From contig NZ_CP077683.1 in assembly GCF_019063845.1 (NCBI RefSeq), positions 372,001 to 436,000 on the forward strand: a stretch of DNA of 64,000 nucleotides, read 5' to 3'. The stretch comes from Geomonas subterranea (GTDB lineage Bacteria; Desulfobacterota; Desulfuromonadia; Geobacterales; Geobacteraceae). Under the pieces are notes generated by a model. That model worked only from the letters and a program-made list of their open reading frames with translations, did no database searches and had not been told where the DNA came from. Made by a program: the position numbers and the translations under genes. Shown here piece after piece: positions 34,630 to 43,378 of the stretch (position 1 is its first letter; every line of letters begins with the position of its first letter).

Positions 34630-36474
34630 ATGGAACAACAAACCGGCAAGTACCAGGTGAGGATCCTGGGTATCGAGGAGTACCGGGCGCTGACCGCGTG
34701 CCAGAGCGCCTGCCCCGTGGGGACGGACACCAAGCGCTACGTGAGCGCCATCTCCAGGGGGGACTACGAGAAGGCCTACCTGATCGCCCGGCAGACCAAC
34801 CCGCTGGTCTCGGTCTGCAGCAGGGTCTGCACCGCGCCCTGCGAGAAGTCCTGCCGCAAGGGGGAGACCGGCAGCCCGGTGGACATAAGGGCGCTGAAGC
34901 GCTTCGCCTGCGACCAGCACGGCGCCGCTTCCACGAAGCGCGTGGTGCAGCGGCTGGACGAGCTTTCCCGGCGCGCCGACTGGGTGAGCGACCGCGCGGG
35001 CAACCACGTGCTGAACCTCTCCAGGCAGGTCGGGAAGGCCAGGACGAAACAGGCGGCCGCCGCCCAGGGGGCGCGGGTGGCCATCGTCGGTTCCGGCCCC
35101 ACCGGGCTTGCCGCGGCCCACGACCTGGCGCTCCTGGGGTACGCGGTGACCATCTTCGAGGCGGCTCCCCACGCAGGCGGGCAGCTCCGCTCCGGCATCC
35201 CGGCGTTCCGCCTCCCCAAGGACGTCCTGCAAAAGGAGATCGACGCCATCCTGGAACTCGGGGTGGAGCTCAGGCTGAACACCACGGTGGGCGCCGACCT
35301 GACCCTCACCCAGTTGCGCGAAGAGGGGTACCAGGCGGTGCTATTAACCATCGGCCTGCAGGACCCGATGCGCATCGAGATCGAGGGGACGGGGCTGCGC
35401 GGCGTCCACACCGGGATCGATTACGTCAGAAACCACGACAAGATCGAACTGGGGAGGAGCTGCCTGGTGATCGGGGGGGGCGGGGTCGCCATCGACTGCG
35501 CCCAGCACGCGGTGCGCCAGGGGGCGGAGCAGGTGATGATCGCCTGCCTGGAATCGTGGGAGACCATGCCTGCCAGCCGCGTGGAGATCGAGGACGCGCA
35601 GGAAGAGGGGATCACCTTCCACCCTTCCCTGGGGCCGCAGCGCTTCCTGGGAGAGGACGGCAGGGTGACCGGGGTCCAGTTCATGAAGGTGGCCTCCATC
35701 TTCGACGGGGAGGGGAGGTTCAACCCGAGCTATGAGCCTGACTCGGAGCACGTAATCCGGGTGGACTCGGTGATCCTCGCGGTGGGGCAGGCCTCGAACC
35801 TTGCCTCCCTGAAAGGGCTGGAAGGGCTGGAAGTCACCCCGGCCGGGCAGATCAAGGCGGGCGACGACATGTCCACGAGCCTCCCCGGGGTCTTCGCCGG
35901 TGGGGACGTGCGCTGGCGCTTCGCCAGAAACGCGACCGAGGCGATCGCCGACGGGCAGAAGGCGGCGCGCTCCATCCACGGCTACCTGCGCGGCGAGGCG
36001 TTGAACGTCAGGCAGACGGGTCACATGAGGGCGCTGCCGGCGGACTTTTTGAACACCCGCTGCGACACCATCGCCGCCGCCAGGATCCCCAAAAGGGAGG
36101 CGCAGGTGAGGGTGCGGACCCGGGAGGAGATCACCCTGGGGTTTGAGGAAAAAGAGGCCCGCGAGCAGGCGGCCCGCTGCCGGCAGTGCAGCATCCAGAC
36201 CGTCTTCGACCGTTCCCGCTGCCTTTTGTGCGGCACCTGCGTCGACACCTGCACGCAGGGGACGCTGAAGCTGGTGCGCCTGGAGGATATCGAGGGGGAC
36301 GAGAGGCTGGCACAGCTCACCGCCGCCCTGAAGAAGGGGGCGCCCGGGACCAGGGCGAGGACCGCGATCATCAAGGACGAGAGCAGGTGCGTCTCCTGCG
36401 GCATGTGCGCCCGGCGCTGCCCCGGCGGCGCCATCACCATGGCGGAGTTCAACCTCGACGAGGAATGGGAATAG
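34630..36474 (+). CDS. FAD-dependent, multi-[4Fe-4S] oxidoreductase (GltD-like)
   Basis: The 614-residue protein starts at 34630 ([20 protein letters not shown]). Residues 20-90 hold cysteine motifs of the GltD/DPD type ([26 protein letters not shown]). Residues about 140-460 form two dinucleotide-binding folds ([19 protein letters not shown] for [19 protein letters not shown] for NAD(P)H). The C-terminus has two ferredoxin-like clusters, CRQCSIQ...[11 protein letters not shown] and [11 protein letters not shown]. It likely shuttles electrons between NAD(P)H or ferredoxin and the adjacent cytochrome bc complex. The next gene starts 13 bp downstream. Which direction electrons flow cannot be read from sequence. 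Confidence 0.85.
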   Translation: MEQQTGKYQVRILGIEEYRALTACQSACPVGTDTKRYVSAISRGDYEKAYLIARQTNPLVSVCSRVCTAPCEKSCRKGETGSPVDIRALKRFACDQHGAASTKRVVQRLDELSRRADWVSDRAGNHVLNLSRQVGKARTKQAAAAQGARVAIVGSGPTGLAAAHDLALLGYAVTIFEAAPHAGGQLRSGIPAFRLPKDVLQKEIDAILELGVELRLNTTVGADLTLTQLREEGYQAVLLTIGLQDPMRIEIEGTGLRGVHTGIDYVRNHDKIELGRSCLVIGGGGVAIDCAQHAVRQGAEQVMIACLESWETMPASRVEIEDAQEEGITFHPSLGPQRFLGEDGRVTGVQFMKVASIFDGEGRFNPSYEPDSEHVIRVDSVILAVGQASNLASLKGLEGLEVTPAGQIKAGDDMSTSLPGVFAGGDVRWRFARNATEAIADGQKAARSIHGYLRGEALNVRQTGHMRALPADFLNTRCDTIAAARIPKREAQVRVRTREEITLGFEEKEAREQAARCRQCSIQTVFDRSRCLLCGTCVDTCTQGTLKLVRLEDIEGDERLAQLTAALKKGAPGTRARTAIIKDESRCVSCGMCARRCPGGAITMAEFNLDEEWE

Positions 36475-36487
36475 GAGGAGAAAACCT

Positions 36488-37231
36488 ATGAGCGCAACGG
36501 TCTACACAATCAGAGATTCCATCAAGAACCTCCCCAAGAACATCAGGAGCTCGGTGGTCCGCCCCGTGGAGGGGACGCCGGAACAGGCGCGGGCGGCGGC
36601 GGTCTTCGGCAACGTCTTCCTGCACATCCACCCGGCCCGGGTGCACGAGAACTCGCTTCGCTTCGGCTACACGCTGGGGCTTGGGCTGATCTCCTTCTAC
36701 CTGTTCCTGATCCTGGCGATCTCGGGGACGCTGCTCATGTTCTACTACACCCCGTCCACGCAGCTCGCCTACCACAACATGAAGGACCTGGAGTACGTGG
36801 TCTCCTTCGGGGTGATCCTGCGCAACATCCACCGCTGGTCGGCGCACGCCATGGTCGCCGCCGTGTTCCTGCACATGTGCCGGGTCTTCTACACCGGCTC
36901 CTACAAGGCCCCCCGGGAGTTCAACTGGGTGGTGGGGGTATCCCTTTTGCTGATGACCCTGTTCCTGAGCTTCACCGGTTACCTCCTCCCCTGGGACCAG
37001 CTTGCCTTCTGGGCCATCACCGTGGGGTCCAACATCGCGGCCTATGCCCCCTGGATCGGCGAGAAGATCCGCTTCGTGATGCTGGGCGGCAACGAGGTCG
37101 GGCAGATGGCGCTGATCCGGTTCTACGTGCTGCACGTGGCCCTGCTCCCCGTGGTGGCGCTCGTCCTCATGGGGGTCCATTTCTGGAGGATCCGCAAGGA
37201 CGGCGGCCTTTCCCGCCCGGCGGACCGTTAA
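36488..37231 (+). CDS. Cytochrome b6-type subunit (N-terminal half of cytochrome b)
   Basis: The 247-residue protein has four membrane helices and two histidine pairs expected for haems bL and b[21 protein letters not shown] in helix B, and [20 protein letters not shown] in helix D. The quinone-site segment [13 protein letters not shown] is present. It is the b6 half of a split cytochrome b, as in b6f and several Geobacter cytochrome bc complexes. It would oxidise or reduce menaquinone in the inner membrane with the Rieske protein encoded downstream. Confidence 0.92.
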   Translation: MSATVYTIRDSIKNLPKNIRSSVVRPVEGTPEQARAAAVFGNVFLHIHPARVHENSLRFGYTLGLGLISFYLFLILAISGTLLMFYYTPSTQLAYHNMKDLEYVVSFGVILRNIHRWSAHAMVAAVFLHMCRVFYTGSYKAPREFNWVVGVSLLLMTLFLSFTGYLLPWDQLAFWAITVGSNIAAYAPWIGEKIRFVMLGGNEVGQMALIRFYVLHVALLPVVALVLMGVHFWRIRKDGGLSRPADR

Positions 37232-37267
37232 CGCGGCATCTAATTCAGACCCAAAGGAGGTGCAGCC

Positions 37268-37789
37268 ATGCATCTGGTTAAAAAAGAAGAGATTTTCCCG
37301 AGGGACCCCAACAAGACCTACTCGCTGATGGCCATCGTGGATGGGGATTCGCTCCAGGTGGACAAGGACCCGGGCGACACCGTTTCCAGCTGGCCGCACC
37401 TGGTGCTGCGCGAACTGCTCCTCTTCCTGGTGGTGGGGATCGCGGTCGTCGGCGTGTCGCTTCTGTTCAACGCGCCGCTCGAGGAGCCGGCCAACGCCCT
37501 GCACTCCACCAACCCGGCCAAGGCGCCCTGGTACTTCGTGGGGATCCAGGAGCTGGTCAGCTACTCGGCCTTCCTGGGGGGGATCGTGGCCCCGGCGGCG
37601 ATCGTGCTGTCGCTTCTGTTCCTCCCGTACCTGGACCGCAACCCGGCCGGCGTCGGGGTCTGGTTCGCCAAAGAGCGCAGGGTCGCCACCACCATTTTCA
37701 CCGTTTTCGTGGTGTCCATGGGGATCCTGATCGTGATCGGGCAGTTCCTGCGCGGGCCGAACTGGACGCTCAACCTCCCCTGGAAGTGA
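37268..37789 (+). CDS. Cytochrome b C-terminal subunit (subunit IV type)
   Basis: The 173-residue protein has three membrane helices and the quinol-site motif region NPAKAPWYFVGIQELVSYSA, where the canonical PEWY is replaced by APWY. It completes the split cytochrome b begun by the gene upstream (36-bp gap, AGGAGG site before ATG). APWY/PPWY variants are typical for low-potential menaquinol complexes. C-terminal FLRGPNWTLNLPWK is also conserved in this family. Confidence 0.9.
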   Translation: MHLVKKEEIFPRDPNKTYSLMAIVDGDSLQVDKDPGDTVSSWPHLVLRELLLFLVVGIAVVGVSLLFNAPLEEPANALHSTNPAKAPWYFVGIQELVSYSAFLGGIVAPAAIVLSLLFLPYLDRNPAGVGVWFAKERRVATTIFTVFVVSMGILIVIGQFLRGPNWTLNLPWK

Positions 37790-37855
37790 GGGGGCAAAGG
37801 GGTGCTTAACGGCGGAAGAGAGTCAGATATCGCTTTGCAAAAAGGAGGATACGTC

Positions 37856-38359
37856 ATGGGACTGAACAACTGTGGTGGCGCGGCGACCATGCCCGACGGG
37901 CTGGACGAGGGGCGCAGGAGTTTCGTGAAGAAGGTGACGGCGACCACGCTGGCCCTGGGGGTAGGGGGGATCGCGCTGCAGACCGGGCGGTTTCTGAAGC
38001 CCAACGTGCTCTACGAACCGGCCCGGGCCTTCAAGGTGGGGGAACTCGCCGCCTTCCCCATCGGCAGCCGCATCGTCATCGAGGGGCGCGGCGTCGAGAT
38101 CGTCAGGGAGCGCGACGGCATCCACGCCGTTTCCCTCACCTGCACCCACCTGGGGTGCCTGGTGAAGCAGGTCGAGAACGACCCGGACGTGGCCTACGCC
38201 TGCCCCTGCCACGGCTCCACCTTCGCCCACAAGGGCGAGGTGCTGGGCGGGCCGGCACCGAAGGACCTCCCCTGGTACGAGATGTACATGGACCATACCG
38301 GCGCCCTCGTGGTGGACACCTCCAAGGTGAACCGCGATCGGACCAAACTCGTCGTCTAG
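37856..38359 (+). CDS. Rieske [2Fe-2S] protein
   Basis: The 167-residue protein has a twin-arginine segment (RRSFVKKVTATTLALGVGG) that would both target and anchor it. The cluster ligands are in CTHLGC (Cys96, His98) and CPCHGS (Cys116, His119), with Cys101 and Cys118 forming the disulfide. The start at 37856 follows AAAGGAGGA; an upstream ATG-type start at 37802 lacks a site. It is the periplasmic electron acceptor of the bc-type complex. TatA at 49902 could serve its export. Confidence 0.93.
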   Translation: MGLNNCGGAATMPDGLDEGRRSFVKKVTATTLALGVGGIALQTGRFLKPNVLYEPARAFKVGELAAFPIGSRIVIEGRGVEIVRERDGIHAVSLTCTHLGCLVKQVENDPDVAYACPCHGSTFAHKGEVLGGPAPKDLPWYEMYMDHTGALVVDTSKVNRDRTKLVV

Positions 38360-38366
38360 GGAGGGC

Positions 38367-39313
38367 ATGGAGATGGAAAAAGCAGTCTTGCGTAGGCTCA
38401 CCACACTCTGCATCGTCTGCGGGCTCGGCTGCCTGGTCCTCCTGGGTGTGGCGGGTTTCCGGGACACGAACCGGGAATGGAAATACTACCAGGAGGATTA
38501 CCGGGAAAAGCTGATGGGTAAGCTTGGCCGGGACAAGAACCCCGCCATGTACCAGAGGGTCGCCCAGATGAAGCCGGAACTCAAACAGGTGGTGGTGACG
38601 GAATGGCAGACGGTGGACCGCTGCGTCACCTGCCACATCTCCATCGAGGACCCGCTCTTCGCCCAGGCCCGCCAGCCGCTGAAGACCCACCCGTACCCGG
38701 AGCTTTTGAAGCAGCACCCGGTGGACAGGTTCGGCTGCACCATCTGCCACGGCGGACAGGGGCTCGCCACCACCTACTACGGCTCCTCGCACGAGCCGAT
38801 CCACAACTGGCCGGTGACCCTGGTGTCGAAGGGGCTGATGCAGTCGCGCTGCGGCTACTGCCACAAGAACTTCGAGGCGATCAAGGCGGACAAGCTGATC
38901 GAGGGGCGCGCCCTCTACCAGGAGCTGCACTGCGCCGGCTGCCACCAGATCAACGGCCAGGGGGGGGCGGTCGGGCCCGACCTGAGCTCCTTCGCGGACA
39001 AGGACCCCAGCAACTTCTCCCTGGAGAACCTGAAAGGGAGCCGCTCGAAGCAGAACTGGGTCATCGAGCACTTCCAGGACCCGCAGCGGGTCTCCCCCGG
39101 CTCCCCATGCGCGGCTACGCCATGAGCGACAAGCAGGTCGAGGCGCTGGCGAGCTACGTGCTGAGCCTGAACCAGAGGGAGTTCACCCGCAAGTACACCC
39201 CGAAGCTGCGCGCGGGCTATGTGCCGCCCCGGGTGGACACGGTGCTCCCCGAGCCGGAACTCGGCACCTCGTCCAAGGCGGAAGCGGACGGCAAGCGGGA
39301 CCTGCGCCTTTAA
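38367..39313 (+). pseudogene. Tetraheme c-type cytochrome, frameshifted near 39103
   Basis: The first frame (38367-39125) encodes an N-terminal membrane anchor and four haem motifs: CVTCH (86-90), CTICH (124-128), CGYCH (162-166) and CAGCH (189-193). After PGSP the frame leaves the gene and stops, while the next frame carries the natural continuation MRGYAMSDKQVEALASYVLS and ends at 39313. A single missing C in the run at 39103-39106 explains this. It may be an assembly error or a real mutation. The cytochrome would link the Rieske/cytochrome b complex with the p-cresol methylhydroxylase cytochrome. The displaced methionine in MRGYAMSD may be an axial ligand. Confidence 0.85.
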
Positions 39314-39336
39314 CCGGACCAACACAGGAGCGAGAT

Positions 39337-39714
39337 ATGAAAAAAACCATCCTATCGATAGCGGCGGCGCTCTCACTGGCGGCGTTCACCACGCCGGCTC
39401 CGGCCGCGCCGGGTCCGCCCCGGATGCCCTACGCCTTCGAGATGTACTGCGTGATGTGCCACCAGCAGGGGGTCCAGATCGGCCCCACCGGCATCTTCGA
39501 CATGCAGAGTAAAAGCGGCAATCCCCTGCACGAGCAGTACATCAGGAACAACGTTCGCTTCGGGATGAAGGCCATGCCCGCCTTCAGGCTCTCCGAGGTC
39601 CCGCCCAAAGAGCTGGACGGCTTCGTGGCCTACCTGAAGGACGTCGCCGCCTACCGGAAGACCAACCCCACATACCGGCCGGTTCCGGCCCAAAAAGGAG
39701 GGGCAAAGAAATGA
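39337..39714 (+). CDS. Monoheme c-type cytochrome, candidate p-cresol methylhydroxylase cytochrome subunit
   Basis: The 125-residue protein has a cleavable signal peptide (ILSIAAALSLAAFTTPAPA) and one haem motif, CVMCH, with GMKAMPAFRLSEVP providing the distal methionine. Its size and order before two PchF-like flavoprotein genes fit the cytochrome subunit of p-cresol methylhydroxylase. In G. metallireducens the enzyme is reported as alpha, alpha-prime, beta2, with beta being a c-type cytochrome. It would take electrons from the flavin. It overlaps the next gene by four bases (ATGA). Confidence 0.85.
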   Translation: MKKTILSIAAALSLAAFTTPAPAAPGPPRMPYAFEMYCVMCHQQGVQIGPTGIFDMQSKSGNPLHEQYIRNNVRFGMKAMPAFRLSEVPPKELDGFVAYLKDVAAYRKTNPTYRPVPAQKGGAKK

Positions 39715-40130
39715 TCAGCCAGAACAGAAGGTCCTTTTTCAAGACGGTGATAGCCGCGGGCGCGGCCATGGCGGTTTCCGGTACCGGCACCCTGGCAGGC
39801 AGCGCTCAGGCCGCACCCGCGGGAGCCATCAGCGGCGTCTGCCTCTACGCCCCGGGCCTTGGGAGCGCCCGCGACTTCGTGGAGAGCATGCAAAAGAGCG
39901 CGCCGGGAGAGTGGAGCGTGCAGCCGTTGTCCGGCTCCCTCACCGACTGCTATTTCCAGGCGGCCCTCCTCTTCGAGGACGCCAGAAGGGGGAGGACCAA
40001 CACCTTCGTCGGGGTCCTCGACCAGGCGAGCTTCGCCGTCGTGCACGAGGCCATCGTCGATCGCGGCGGCCGCTTCCACTACGTGACCCAGAACGGGCCG
40101 GACCGGGTCACCTTCTCCGTAGAGGTATAG
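39711..40130 (+). CDS. Tat-exported small protein in the p-cresol operon
   Basis: The 139-residue protein begins MISQNRRSFFKTVIAAGAAM, a textbook twin-arginine signal, cleaved probably after SAQAA. The mature part of about 100 residues has no cofactor motif; VCLYAPGLGSARDFVES and FAVVHEAIVDRGGRFHYVTQ suggest a small alpha/beta fold. It overlaps the cytochrome gene by four bases and precedes the flavoprotein genes. Export by Tat suggests it folds in the cytoplasm, perhaps with a partner. It may assist assembly or be an extra subunit of the methylhydroxylase; this is inferred from position. Confidence 0.8.
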   Translation: MISQNRRSFFKTVIAAGAAMAVSGTGTLAGSAQAAPAGAISGVCLYAPGLGSARDFVESMQKSAPGEWSVQPLSGSLTDCYFQAALLFEDARRGRTNTFVGVLDQASFAVVHEAIVDRGGRFHYVTQNGPDRVTFSVEV

Positions 40131-40156
40131 GACGCCACAGACCAGGAGGTATCAAG

Positions 40157-41746
40157 ATGAGCCGTTTCGTTGCGCTTCCCAAGGGAGTATCGGAAGAAAC
40201 CTTCGCCCGGGCGATAAATGAGTACCGCGCCCTCCTGGGCGAGGGGAGGGTGAGGACCGACCCCGCTTCCCTGCAGTCCTACATGAAGATCATGATCCCG
40301 GAGTCGGAGGAGCTGCACAAGCCGTCGGCGGTGATCTACCCGAAATCGGTGCAGGAGATCCAGAAGATCGTGGGGATCGCCAACAAGTACAAGACCCCCC
40401 TTTGGACCGTCTCCACCGGGAAGAACATGGGGTACGGCACGGCGGCTCCTGCGACCCGCGGCCAGATCGTCCTGGACCTGAAGACCATGAACCGCATCGT
40501 GCACGTGGACGAGGAGCTCGGGTACTGCCTGGTGGAGCCGGGGGTTACCTACTACGACTTGCAGCAGCACTTCAAGAAGAACCGGATGAACCTCTGGGTC
40601 GACGTCCCTGCCCCGTCGGCGATGGCGAGCCCGGTGGGGAACACCGCCGACCGGGGCGTCGGGTACACCCCCTACGGCGAGCACTTCCTCTTCTCCTGCG
40701 GGATGGAGGTGGTGCTGGCCAACGGTGATGTCATCAGGACCGGCACGGGGGGGCTTGCCAACTCGAGCTCCTGGCAGACCAACAAGTGGGGCAACGGCCC
40801 CTACGTGGACGGCCTGTTCACCCAGTCCAACCTGGGGATCATCACCAAGCTCGGGGTGTGGCTCATGAAAGGGCCCCCGCCGGGCGGGTACTACCCGTTC
40901 CTGATGAAGTTCCCCAAGGTGGAGATGCTTCCCGACATCATCAAGACCCTGATGCCCCTGCGCATGAGCCAGATCATCCCCAACGCCTGCATCGTGGTGA
41001 ACGCGGGGTGGGAGGCGGCGGGGTACTTCACCTACGACAAGAACGGCAAGGGGACCAACCGGGAGACCTTCTACAAGGGGAGGGGCTCGCTCCCTCCGAA
41101 GGTCTTCCAGCAGATCATGGACAAGTACGACGTGGGGGCCTGGAACTTCTACGCGGCGCTCTACGGCTCCCCCGAGCAGGTGGCGCTCAACTGGAAGTAC
41201 GTCTCGGGGGCCTTCAAGCAGAAGTTCGGCAAGGACGTCCGCATCATCACCGAGAGGGAGGCGAAAGACGACCCGATCTTCGAGTACCGCCGCCAGCTGA
41301 TGATGGGGGGCTCCACCCTCCAGGAGTTCGGCCTGTACAACTGGCGCGGCGGCGGCGGCTCGATGTGGTTCGCCCCGGTGGCGGCGGCGCGCCCCTCCGA
41401 GTGCGAGCAGCAGATGAAGGTGGCGACGGACATCCTCAACAAGTACGGCTTCGACTACGTCTCCGAGTTCATCGTCGGGTGGCGCGACATGCACCACATC
41501 ATCGACCTGCTCTACGACCGCACCCAGCCGGAGGAGATGAAGCGCGCCTACCAGTGCTTCGACGAGCTCCTCACCGTCTTCACCAAGAACGGCTACGGGA
41601 CCTACCGGACCAACACCGCGTTCATGGACAAGGTCTCCCGCAGCTACGGGCAGGGGATGCGCGACATCCACCACAAGCTGAAGCGGGCGCTGGACCCCAA
41701 CAACATCCTGGCGCCGGGCAAGTCCGGGATCAACCTGCAGGCCTAG
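40157..41746 (+). CDS. p-Cresol methylhydroxylase flavoprotein, catalytic alpha subunit
   Basis: The 529-residue protein belongs to the PchF/vanillyl-alcohol-oxidase family: N-terminal FAD-binding domain with SVQEIQKIVGIANKYKTPLW, STGKNMGYG, LGYCLVEPGVTYYDLQ, and the substrate-binding domain. The tyrosine in GLYNWRGGGGSMWFAP is residue 394 (codon 41336-41338), the same number as the covalent FAD-tyrosine reported for G. metallireducens. It oxidises p-cresol through 4-hydroxybenzyl alcohol to 4-hydroxybenzaldehyde with water as the oxygen source and passes electrons to the cytochrome. No signal peptide is visible, so it may be co-exported or lie on the membrane complex. It is followed by its paralogue after 45 bp. 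Confidence 0.93.
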   Translation: MSRFVALPKGVSEETFARAINEYRALLGEGRVRTDPASLQSYMKIMIPESEELHKPSAVIYPKSVQEIQKIVGIANKYKTPLWTVSTGKNMGYGTAAPATRGQIVLDLKTMNRIVHVDEELGYCLVEPGVTYYDLQQHFKKNRMNLWVDVPAPSAMASPVGNTADRGVGYTPYGEHFLFSCGMEVVLANGDVIRTGTGGLANSSSWQTNKWGNGPYVDGLFTQSNLGIITKLGVWLMKGPPPGGYYPFLMKFPKVEMLPDIIKTLMPLRMSQIIPNACIVVNAGWEAAGYFTYDKNGKGTNRETFYKGRGSLPPKVFQQIMDKYDVGAWNFYAALYGSPEQVALNWKYVSGAFKQKFGKDVRIITEREAKDDPIFEYRRQLMMGGSTLQEFGLYNWRGGGGSMWFAPVAAARPSECEQQMKVATDILNKYGFDYVSEFIVGWRDMHHIIDLLYDRTQPEEMKRAYQCFDELLTVFTKNGYGTYRTNTAFMDKVSRSYGQGMRDIHHKLKRALDPNNILAPGKSGINLQA

Positions 41747-41791
41747 CGCCTGAACCGGGCAACAGACCACCACAGTCGAGGAGGCATCCAG

Positions 41792-43345
41792 ATGAGCAGC
41801 TTTATGGCACTCCCCAAGGGGATAAACGAAGAGACCTTCGCCAAGGCGATCCGGGAGTACCGCTCCCTTCTGGGGGAGAACCGGGTCAGGACCGACGCGG
41901 CGTCCCTGCAGCGCTATCTCAACAACACGCTGGCGCAGACCGCCCAGCACCGCCCCTCGGCGGCACTGTACCCGGCCAGCGAAAGCGAGGTGCAGGGGGT
42001 GGTGAGGATCGCCAACCGCTACAGGACCCCGCTTTGGACCTGCTACGGCGGGGAGAACCGGGGCTACGGCTGCGCCACCCCGGCCACCGACGGGCAGATC
42101 GTCCTCGACCTTTCCGGGATGAAGAAGATCATCGAGGTGGACCGCGAACTCGGCTACTGCCTGGTGGAGCCCGGCGTCACCTATGACGACCTGCAGCGCT
42201 ACCTCGCCAAGAACAGGATCGACCTCTGGCTGGACACCCCGGCCCCGGCGGCGGGGGTGAGTATCGCCGGCAACATCCTGGAGCGCGGCACCGGCTACAC
42301 CCCCTACAGCGAGTCCTTCCTCTTCTCCTGCGGCATGGAGGTGGTGCTGGGGGACGGCAGCCTGATCCGTACCGGCATGGGGGGGATCCCCAAGACCACC
42401 AGCTGGCAGGTCTTCAAATGGGGCTTCGGCCCCTACGTGGACGGCCTCTTCTCGCAGGGGAACAGCGGCATCGTCACCAAGGTGGGGGGGTGGCTCATGC
42501 CTCCCCCGCCGCCGGGGGGATACAAGCCTTTCTGCATCAGGTTCCCAAGCACCGACATGGTTCAGCACATCGTCAAGCCCCTCATGTTCCTGCGTGAGAC
42601 CCAGATCGTCCCCAACGCCTGCGCCCTGGTCAACGCGGGATGGGAGGCGGCCACGGTGGCGCAGGGGAGAAAGAGCGGCTTCGTGAACGCCGGCAAGGGG
42701 ACGCTCGCCACCCGCAAGGTGCAGGACAGCTACGGCGTGGGTGCCTGGAACCTCTACGGCGCGGTCTACGGCTCGCCCGAGCAGGTGGAGCTGAACTGGA
42801 AGTACGTCTTCGGCACCTTCAGCAAGGCCTTCGGCAACAAGATCAAGATCATCACCGAGAAGGAGGCGAAGGGGGACCCTGCCTTCCTGTACCGCGCCCA
42901 GCTCATGAAGGGGGAAGTCACCAGCGCCGACCCGCTCGACTCCTGGCGCGCCGGCGGCGGCTCCATGCGCTTCCAGCCCACGGCGGCGGCCCGCCCCGGC
43001 GAGATCGCCCAGCAGGTGAAGCTCGCCACCGGGATCGTGAACCGGCACGGTTTCGACTACCTGAGCGAGCTGGTCTTCTTCTGGCGCGACGCCCGCCACG
43101 TCATTGACCTGCGCTTCAACCGCGCCGACGCGGCCGAGTCCCGCCGGGCGCACCAGTGCTTCGACGAGCTGACCAGGTCCTTCACCAAGCGCGGCTGGGG
43201 GATCAACCGCACCAACCCCGCTTTCATGAACCAGGTGGCCGATTCCTACGGGCCGGCCATGCGGCGCTTCAACAGGACGGTAAAGAAAGCCCTCGACCCG
43301 AACAACATCGTGGCCCCGGGCAAGTCGGGTATCACCCTGGCCTGA
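41792..43345 (+). CDS. p-Cresol methylhydroxylase-like flavoprotein, alpha-prime subunit lacking the FAD tyrosine
   Basis: The 517-residue protein is a clear paralogue of the upstream subunit (LGYCLVEPGVTYDDLQRYLA; CFDELTRSFTKRGWGINRTN; DPNNIVAPGKSG). At the position of Tyr394 it has aspartate: PLDSWRAGGGSMRFQP, with Asp383 encoded at 42938-42940. In G. metallireducens the alpha-prime subunit carries no FAD and is thought to be inactive; this sequence explains why covalent flavin would be lost here. Other changes near the pocket (GSMRFQP against GSMWFAP) point the same way. It probably has a structural role in an alpha, alpha-prime, beta2 assembly. Confidence 0.92.
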   Translation: MSSFMALPKGINEETFAKAIREYRSLLGENRVRTDAASLQRYLNNTLAQTAQHRPSAALYPASESEVQGVVRIANRYRTPLWTCYGGENRGYGCATPATDGQIVLDLSGMKKIIEVDRELGYCLVEPGVTYDDLQRYLAKNRIDLWLDTPAPAAGVSIAGNILERGTGYTPYSESFLFSCGMEVVLGDGSLIRTGMGGIPKTTSWQVFKWGFGPYVDGLFSQGNSGIVTKVGGWLMPPPPPGGYKPFCIRFPSTDMVQHIVKPLMFLRETQIVPNACALVNAGWEAATVAQGRKSGFVNAGKGTLATRKVQDSYGVGAWNLYGAVYGSPEQVELNWKYVFGTFSKAFGNKIKIITEKEAKGDPAFLYRAQLMKGEVTSADPLDSWRAGGGSMRFQPTAAARPGEIAQQVKLATGIVNRHGFDYLSELVFFWRDARHVIDLRFNRADAAESRRAHQCFDELTRSFTKRGWGINRTNPAFMNQVADSYGPAMRRFNRTVKKALDPNNIVAPGKSGITLA

Positions 43346-43378
43346 CCCCTTACCTGCAATTGATTTCAGGAGGCATCA

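Noticed and set aside
40079-43153. Very long minus-strand open frame (1024 codons) opposite the methylhydroxylase genes
   Set aside because: It mirrors high-GC coding on the plus strand, has no recognisable domain and its length comes from codon bias; the plus-strand flavoproteins are certain.
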